Assembly (NCBI GenBank): GCA_003222855.1
Contig: QHXH01000170.1
Coordinates: 2,331 to 12,393 of the forward strand
Reading direction: 5' to 3'
Length of the DNA stretch: 10,063 nt
Source: Acidobacteriota bacterium
GTDB taxonomy: Bacteria; Acidobacteriota; Blastocatellia; Pyrinomonadales; Pyrinomonadaceae
Both the position numbers and the translations under genes were made by a program. Below, one piece after another: positions 6,259 to 10,063 of this stretch. Numbering within the stretch: position 1 is the first letter of the stretch; each line of letters begins with the position of its first letter. The notes beneath the pieces are model-generated. The model was not told the origin of the DNA. It saw only the letters and a list, made by a program, of their open reading frames with translations, and did no database searches.

Positions 6259-7317
6259 GTGATCAGCCGAACATCAATCAACAAGTTTCGCTTTGCCACG
6301 GCGGCAGCCGCCTTGCTCGTGTTAGCAACGATTGATGGCTGCTTGCCCAAACCAATGTCAGAAGGCGGCGGCGGAATCAACATCACTCTCTACGGCTTTT
6401 CGATTATGAAAGAGCCGCTGGAGAAAGCGATCTATCCGGCGTTTGCTGATAAGGCAAAGCGCGAACACAACGTCGATATTCATTTCACTTCGTCATTCGC
6501 CGGTTCGGAAACTGTGACGAATCAAATTCTTCAAGGCGTGAAAGCGCAGGTTGCGATTCTCTCGATTGAACGCGACGCGGATCGATTAAAACAAGCGGGC
6601 TTTGTGACGTCGGACTGGCACTTGCTGCCGCAACAGGGCATCGTCAACAAAACGCCTTTTGTGATTTTGGTGCGCAAGGGAAATCCCAAAGGCATTCATG
6701 ACTTCAGTGACCTGGCAAAGCCGGGCATTAGATTGATTCATCCGGATCCCATCAGTTCGGGCGGAGCGCAATGGTCTATTCTGGCGATGTATGGATCAGA
6801 ATTGGTGAAGTCCCAAAAACAAACCGGCGATCCAGATCGCGCGCGCGCTTTACAAACCCTGCAAGCGATCTGGCATAACGTGATTTCGACGCCGGCTTCC
6901 GCTCGCGAAGCGCGCACCACGTTCGAACTTGGCAACGGGGATGCGCTAATTACTTATGAGCTGGATGCGTTGCTGATGAAACAAGCGAACAGCAAGAGCG
7001 ACGCGGAAATAGTGATTCCGGAAGCTACAATTCTCAGCGAGCATCCAGCCGTCGTCATCGATCGGAATGTATCGGCGGTTGATCGCCCCGTCATCGACGC
7101 CTTCATGCAGTACTTATGGAGCGAAGAGGCGCAACGAGCGTTCGTCAAGTTTAATTTCCGTTCGTCAACGAACGACGCTCTGAATCAGGAAAACAAGGAA
7201 CTCGCAACCATTAAATATCCGTTCACGGTCAACGATCCCCTGTTAGGCGGATGGAGCCGTGCGTATCCGGAAATCATCGAAGGCATCTTTCGCGATCAAG
7301 TGCAGAGGCGAAAATAA
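6259..7317 (+). CDS. sbp: Sulfate-type ABC transporter substrate-binding lipoprotein
   Basis: A periplasmic binding protein of the Sbp/CysP family that would capture sulfate (or thiosulfate) and deliver it to the inner-membrane permease. It has 352 residues. Residues 1-28 are a signal peptide with basic start, hydrophobic core (AAAALLVLA) and ATIDGC ending at Cys28, a lipobox-like site with an unusual Asp at -2. If Cys28 is lipidated, the Asp at -2 does not affect sorting, since that depends on residues after Cys. The mature domain begins ITLYGFSIMKEPLEKAI. Family signatures are HPDPISSGGAQWSILAMYG (161-179), matching the anion-binding loop of Sbp, and GNGDALITYELDAL (225-238). The start is GTG 6259 with GGAGGT eight bases upstream. 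It is the first gene of the operon; the permease gene follows after a 146-base gap holding a palindromic repeat. Molybdate- or phosphate-binding homologues are less likely given the SSGGAQW motif, but the anion is inferred. Confidence 0.9.
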   Translation: MISRTSINKFRFATAAAALLVLATIDGCLPKPMSEGGGGINITLYGFSIMKEPLEKAIYPAFADKAKREHNVDIHFTSSFAGSETVTNQILQGVKAQVAILSIERDADRLKQAGFVTSDWHLLPQQGIVNKTPFVILVRKGNPKGIHDFSDLAKPGIRLIHPDPISSGGAQWSILAMYGSELVKSQKQTGDPDRARALQTLQAIWHNVISTPASAREARTTFELGNGDALITYELDALLMKQANSKSDAEIVIPEATILSEHPAVVIDRNVSAVDRPVIDAFMQYLWSEEAQRAFVKFNFRSSTNDALNQENKELATIKYPFTVNDPLLGGWSRAYPEIIEGIFRDQVQRRK

Positions 7318-7320
7318 GAT

Positions 7321-7452
7321 TGCCACGGAGGCACAGAGACACAGAGAAATTTGAAAAAGAAGTGAAAGACATGAAGCGAGATTTTGTACTGCCAATTTGC
7401 TCTTAGCGGTTTTCTTGTCTTGATGTCTCTGTGTCTCCGTGCCTCTGTGGCA
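7321..7452. repeat. Palindromic repeat element between sbp and cysT
   Basis: The left arm 7321-7346 (TGCCACGGAGGCACAGAGAC, then ACAGAG) pairs with the right arm 7427-7452 at 24 of 26 positions; one of the two mismatches would be a G-U pair in RNA. The 80-base middle is AT-richer and shows no gene. The arms contain a short internal repeat (CACAGAGA-CACAGAG). Arms of this GCCACAGAGGCACAGAGACA type are, to my knowledge, common intergenic repeats in Acidobacteriota and other environmental genomes. The element fills nearly the whole gap inside the operon and ends 11 bases before the permease start codon. Confidence 0.85.
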
Positions 7453-7463
7453 TCCGATTCTGA

Positions 7464-8300
7464 ATGAAGATTACCAGCATCAGACATGTCAGCGGTTTCG
7501 ATGTGGCCCGGCCTGTAAGCATCGGCATGATGTTGGGCATTATGCTGCCGCTCGTCTTATTGCCGCTGCTATCCATCTTTGTTTACGGATTCGGCAAAGG
7601 GCCCGGCGTATTTTGGTCGTCGCTGGTGGCGCCGGAAGCTGTGTTCGCGTTGAAGCTGTCAATGGTTACGAGTTTCTGGGCGACGGCCTTTAATGTTCTC
7701 TTTGGCTTATTCGCCGCGTACGTGCTCTCGCGTCATGACTTCTGGGGACGCAACGCAGTCATCGTCACGATCTCGTTACCGACCGCGATTCCCACGGCGG
7801 TGGCCGGATTTGCGTTGCTCCTGCTGTGGGGAAAATATGGAATGATCGGCCGATATTTCTCAGAGAATCAGCAGATCATGTTCACGCCTTACGCAATAAT
7901 TCTGGCAAACATCTTCGTTACTTTTCCGCTGGCTTTCGGGGTAATCAAGCCGGTGTTCGACACGATGAGCCGCTCGCTCGAAGAAGCATCAGCGACAATC
8001 GGCGCCACGCGCTGGCAGACGTTCTGGCACGTGACCTTGCCCAGCCTTCGGGGCGCCATTGTTTCGGGCGCGCTGCTAACTTTCGCGCGCGCGGTCGGCG
8101 AATTCGGATCGACAATTCTCGTTTCGGGCAATCTGGCGGGACGCACACAGACAGCGCCGCTCTATATTTTCGCCAAGTTCAACGAAGGACAGATCGAAGC
8201 TGCGAACGCAATCGCGATCGTCCTCGCCCTACTTTCATTCGTGATTTTCAGTGTGCTTTTCTTTGCCCGTGATTGGCTGGAGTTTGCCCAGGAAGCATGA
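7464..8300 (+). CDS. cysT: Sulfate ABC transporter permease, CysT-like
   Basis: An inner-membrane subunit of the sulfate/thiosulfate importer, 278 residues, the usual size. Hydrophobic segments lie near 20-41, 61-89, 98-122, 139-162, 196-220 and 246-268, giving six helices with both ends probably cytoplasmic. The cytoplasmic EAA coupling loop is EEASATIGATRWQTFWHVTL (173-192), which contacts the ATPase. SLPTAIPTAVAGFALLLLWG (104-123) and VSGNLAGRTQTAPLYI (220-235) are typical of CysT rather than CysW. No Shine-Dalgarno site precedes ATG 7464, and the leader is formed by the right arm of the palindromic repeat. Its stop overlaps the ATPase start as ATGA (8297-8300). No second permease gene follows, so either this protein forms a homodimer or CysW is encoded elsewhere. 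Confidence 0.92.
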   Translation: MKITSIRHVSGFDVARPVSIGMMLGIMLPLVLLPLLSIFVYGFGKGPGVFWSSLVAPEAVFALKLSMVTSFWATAFNVLFGLFAAYVLSRHDFWGRNAVIVTISLPTAIPTAVAGFALLLLWGKYGMIGRYFSENQQIMFTPYAIILANIFVTFPLAFGVIKPVFDTMSRSLEEASATIGATRWQTFWHVTLPSLRGAIVSGALLTFARAVGEFGSTILVSGNLAGRTQTAPLYIFAKFNEGQIEAANAIAIVLALLSFVIFSVLFFARDWLEFAQEA

Positions 8301-9523
8301 TCGCAAAAATGGCATTAACACCCGACCGAGATCCCCATGTTTCATGGGCGCCTGAACGTGAACAATCGTCAGGCATCGCCGCCAGCGTGCGCGGCGTCAG
8401 CAAACGCTTCAAGAAATCGCGCGTGCTGGAGGACATCAGTTTCGATGTTGCGGAAGGCGAGTCACTTGTCCTGCTGGGCGCCTCGGGCAGCGGCAAGACA
8501 ACGATTCTGCGCATCATCGCCGGCCTTGAACAACCTGATAGTGGCCGCGTCATTCTGCACGGCAAGGACGTAACTGATTTGCCCGCACGCGAGCGTGGTG
8601 TCGGCGTGATCTTTCAGGCATACGCGTTGTTTCCCCGAATGACGGTCGAGAAAAATATCGCGTACGGATTGAAGATTCGTCGTCGTCCGCGAAAAGAAAG
8701 AAGAGAGACAGTCGATCGCCTGATCAAGCTGGTCCAACTGGAACAGCACCGCAAAAAATATCCTTCGCAACTGTCAGGCGGACAGCAACAACGCGTAGCG
8801 ATCGCGCGGACGCTCGCTTATAAGCCGCAAGTACTGCTTTTCGATGAACCCTTCGGCGCCCTCGACGCGCAAACCCGCGTTCACTTGCGGCGAGAGATTC
8901 GGGCGCTGTTGCGACAAGTGAAAGTGCCGTCGGTTTTTATTACTCACGATCAGGAAGAGGCTTTGGAACTGGGTGACCGCATCGCGGTGCTTAACGACGG
9001 CAGGCTCGAACAGATCGGCACGCCGGATGACGTCTACAATCACCCGGCGACTGAATTCGTGGCGACGTTCCTGGGCGCAGCAAATCTTTTGATCGGCGTC
9101 GCCGTGGGCGGCTTTGTTGAAATCGGCACCGCAAAGTTGCCGGCTGAAAAAGAAACGAGACGATTTCGTGACGGGCAGTCAGTTAAGCTTGTGTTTCGGC
9201 CCGAAGATGTGTGCGTCAGTCAGGATGCAAATCTCCCTGAAGGATGCCGCCGGCTTACCAACGGCGTAATCGAAGAGGTTAATTTTGTTGGCGCTTATGA
9301 ACGATTGACGGTTCGCCTTGATCTCACTCATCGAAAAGGCGACACCGACGCGCTTTACGAGGTAACCATAAACACCCCTCAACGAATGACGGGAGTCCCA
9401 ATCATGGTGACGCGGCCCAAGCCGGAAGCGAATGCCTTGCGCTACAAGACCGGCGATCGCGTGGCCATCGGACTAACTTCGTTCAGCGTGCTGCCCAACT
9501 ACACACTCGCCAGACAAAGATGA
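8297..9523 (+). CDS. cysA: Sulfate ABC transporter ATP-binding protein, CysA-like
   Basis: The cytoplasmic ATPase subunit that powers the importer. I chose ATG 8297, giving 408 residues, because it overlaps the permease stop as ATGA and has AGGAAG just upstream; an in-frame TTG at 8273 would add eight residues and is less likely. In this numbering the motifs are Walker A GASGSGKT (61-68), Q-loop FQAYALFP with Q107, signature LSGGQQQR (159-166), Walker B VLLFDEP (179-185), D-loop GALD (187-190) and switch His217 (ITHDQEEA). All are intact, so it should hydrolyse ATP. Residues about 245-400 form the C-terminal TOBE-like regulatory region of the CysA/MalK group (FRPEDVCV at 300-307). It carries an unusual N-terminal extension of some 25 residues before the ATPase core (VRGVSKRFKKSRVLEDISF). 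Its stop overlaps the next gene's start as ATGA (9520-9523). Confidence 0.93.
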   Translation: MIAKMALTPDRDPHVSWAPEREQSSGIAASVRGVSKRFKKSRVLEDISFDVAEGESLVLLGASGSGKTTILRIIAGLEQPDSGRVILHGKDVTDLPARERGVGVIFQAYALFPRMTVEKNIAYGLKIRRRPRKERRETVDRLIKLVQLEQHRKKYPSQLSGGQQQRVAIARTLAYKPQVLLFDEPFGALDAQTRVHLRREIRALLRQVKVPSVFITHDQEEALELGDRIAVLNDGRLEQIGTPDDVYNHPATEFVATFLGAANLLIGVAVGGFVEIGTAKLPAEKETRRFRDGQSVKLVFRPEDVCVSQDANLPEGCRRLTNGVIEEVNFVGAYERLTVRLDLTHRKGDTDALYEVTINTPQRMTGVPIMVTRPKPEANALRYKTGDRVAIGLTSFSVLPNYTLARQR

Positions 9524-10063
9524 ATCAAAAACTGATCTTTATGCTGGTTGTCAAAGTTGTATTGTGCGCCGGCGTTTGCGCGACCGGACAGACCAGGGTC
9601 CCAAAGAGCGACACGCAGAGTTGGAATGACGTGCAGGTTACGATTTCAATTAACAAGAAGACTGAATTCGTGCTCCTGGGAACATTGCGCATTGGCGGCA
9701 ACCTGACAAAGCCGGTCGATGAGCGGTGGGGGATTCGCTTTAACTATGCGCTAAAAAAATACGTCACGCTGCAAACAGTCTATTTTCACCGCGAAGCGAA
9801 ACCGCCAAATGGTAAGCATGAGAGTGAAGACCGTCTGACGCTTGGTGCGAATTTTCGCGTCCCGCTCGGCAAATTCACTTTGAATACTCGCAACTGGTTC
9901 GAGCGACGCTGGCGCGACCCACAGGTTGATGCCTGGCGTTATCGTAATCGGGTGCAGATCGAACATCCGTTCAAAATCGGCAAGAGCAAATTCGTCTGGC
10001 AAGTCTCCGACGAATTCTTTTACGACTGGAGCCTCCACAATTGGGTGCGCAACCGTTTCGCCG
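9520..10063 (+). CDS. DUF2490-like outer-membrane barrel protein (3' end cut)
   Basis: An open frame from ATG 9520 runs off the end of the window, giving 181 complete codons. Residues 1-23 form a signal peptide (MNQKLIFMLVVKVVLCAGVC, cleavage near ATGQT). The rest alternates short amphipathic strands with aromatic residues: FVLLGTLRIGGNL, WGIRFNYALKKYVTLQTVYF, RLTLGANFRVPLGKFTLNTR, WRYRNRVQIEHPF, KFVWQVSDEFFYDW. Features such as the NWFERRW, RYRNRV and DEFFYDW segments fit the DUF2490 family of putative outer-membrane beta-barrels, whose function is not established. The ATGA overlap with the ATPase stop indicates translational coupling and thus membership in the sulfate operon. It could be an outer-membrane entry route or a structural protein; either is inference. 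The missing 3' end prevents a check of the final strand. Confidence 0.75.
   Translation, partial: MNQKLIFMLVVKVVLCAGVCATGQTRVPKSDTQSWNDVQVTISINKKTEFVLLGTLRIGGNLTKPVDERWGIRFNYALKKYVTLQTVYFHREAKPPNGKHESEDRLTLGANFRVPLGKFTLNTRNWFERRWRDPQVDAWRYRNRVQIEHPFKIGKSKFVWQVSDEFFYDWSLHNWVRNRFA

Noticed and set aside
7321..7452. CRISPR-like or insertion-sequence interpretation of the repeat
   Set aside because: Only one pair of inverted arms is present, with no regularly spaced units, no transposase gene and no clear target-site duplication next to the arms.
7296..7487. 63-codon minus-strand frame across the intergenic repeat
   Set aside because: It is just the translation of the palindromic repeat arms and spacer (LCVSVPPW-type sequence). 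Such frames are common false genes over this kind of repeat.
6259..9523. Molybdate (ModABC) or phosphate (PstSCAB) transporter identity
   Set aside because: The single permease recalls ModB, but the binding protein has the Sbp-type SSGGAQW loop and the permease has CysT-type segments, so a sulfate-type importer is the better reading.

Overview
The window looks like chromosomal DNA from an environmental Gram-negative bacterium. A type IV pilus retraction ATPase, a lipoprotein-type solute-binding protein and a predicted outer-membrane barrel point to a diderm cell. Gene style, GTG/TTG starts, and two kinds of long inverted repeat in intergenic gaps are what I would expect of Acidobacteriota (Blastocatellia/Pyrinomonadaceae-like). 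That placement is inference from general resemblance, with no marker gene to prove it. I see no tRNA, rRNA, CRISPR array, transposase or phage gene.

Left part (1-2740, + strand): thiE (thiamine phosphate synthase), then a probable two-gene unit of a PilT/PilU-family motility ATPase and a zinc-ribbon protein carrying a degenerate response-regulator receiver domain. A good intrinsic terminator for this unit (2766-2792) lies inside the 3' end of the converging gene.

Middle part (2746-6258): a minus-strand gene with a GNAT-like region appears to be broken by two single-base frame changes, and reading across both gives one protein of about 531 residues. It is followed by a small three-helix membrane protein (+) and an alpha/beta hydrolase (-) that converge on one palindromic CTATAG, which supplies both stop codons. 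The divergent gap upstream of the hydrolase carries a perfect 18-bp inverted repeat (REP-like).

Right part (6259-10063, + strand): a sulfate-type ABC import operon of substrate-binding lipoprotein, CysT-like permease and CysA-like ATPase, followed by a DUF2490-like outer-membrane barrel protein cut by the window end. The last three genes are joined by ATGA start/stop overlaps. Only one permease gene is present, with no CysW. A 132-bp imperfect palindromic repeat sits between the binding-protein and permease genes. Together these genes could bring an oxyanion such as sulfate through the periplasm and inner membrane, with the barrel protein possibly acting at the outer membrane.

I do not see a clearly new multi-gene system. 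The points most worth checking are the single-permease sulfate operon with its tail barrel gene and internal repeat, the frame-disrupted gene, and the pilus ATPase paired with a pseudo-receiver.
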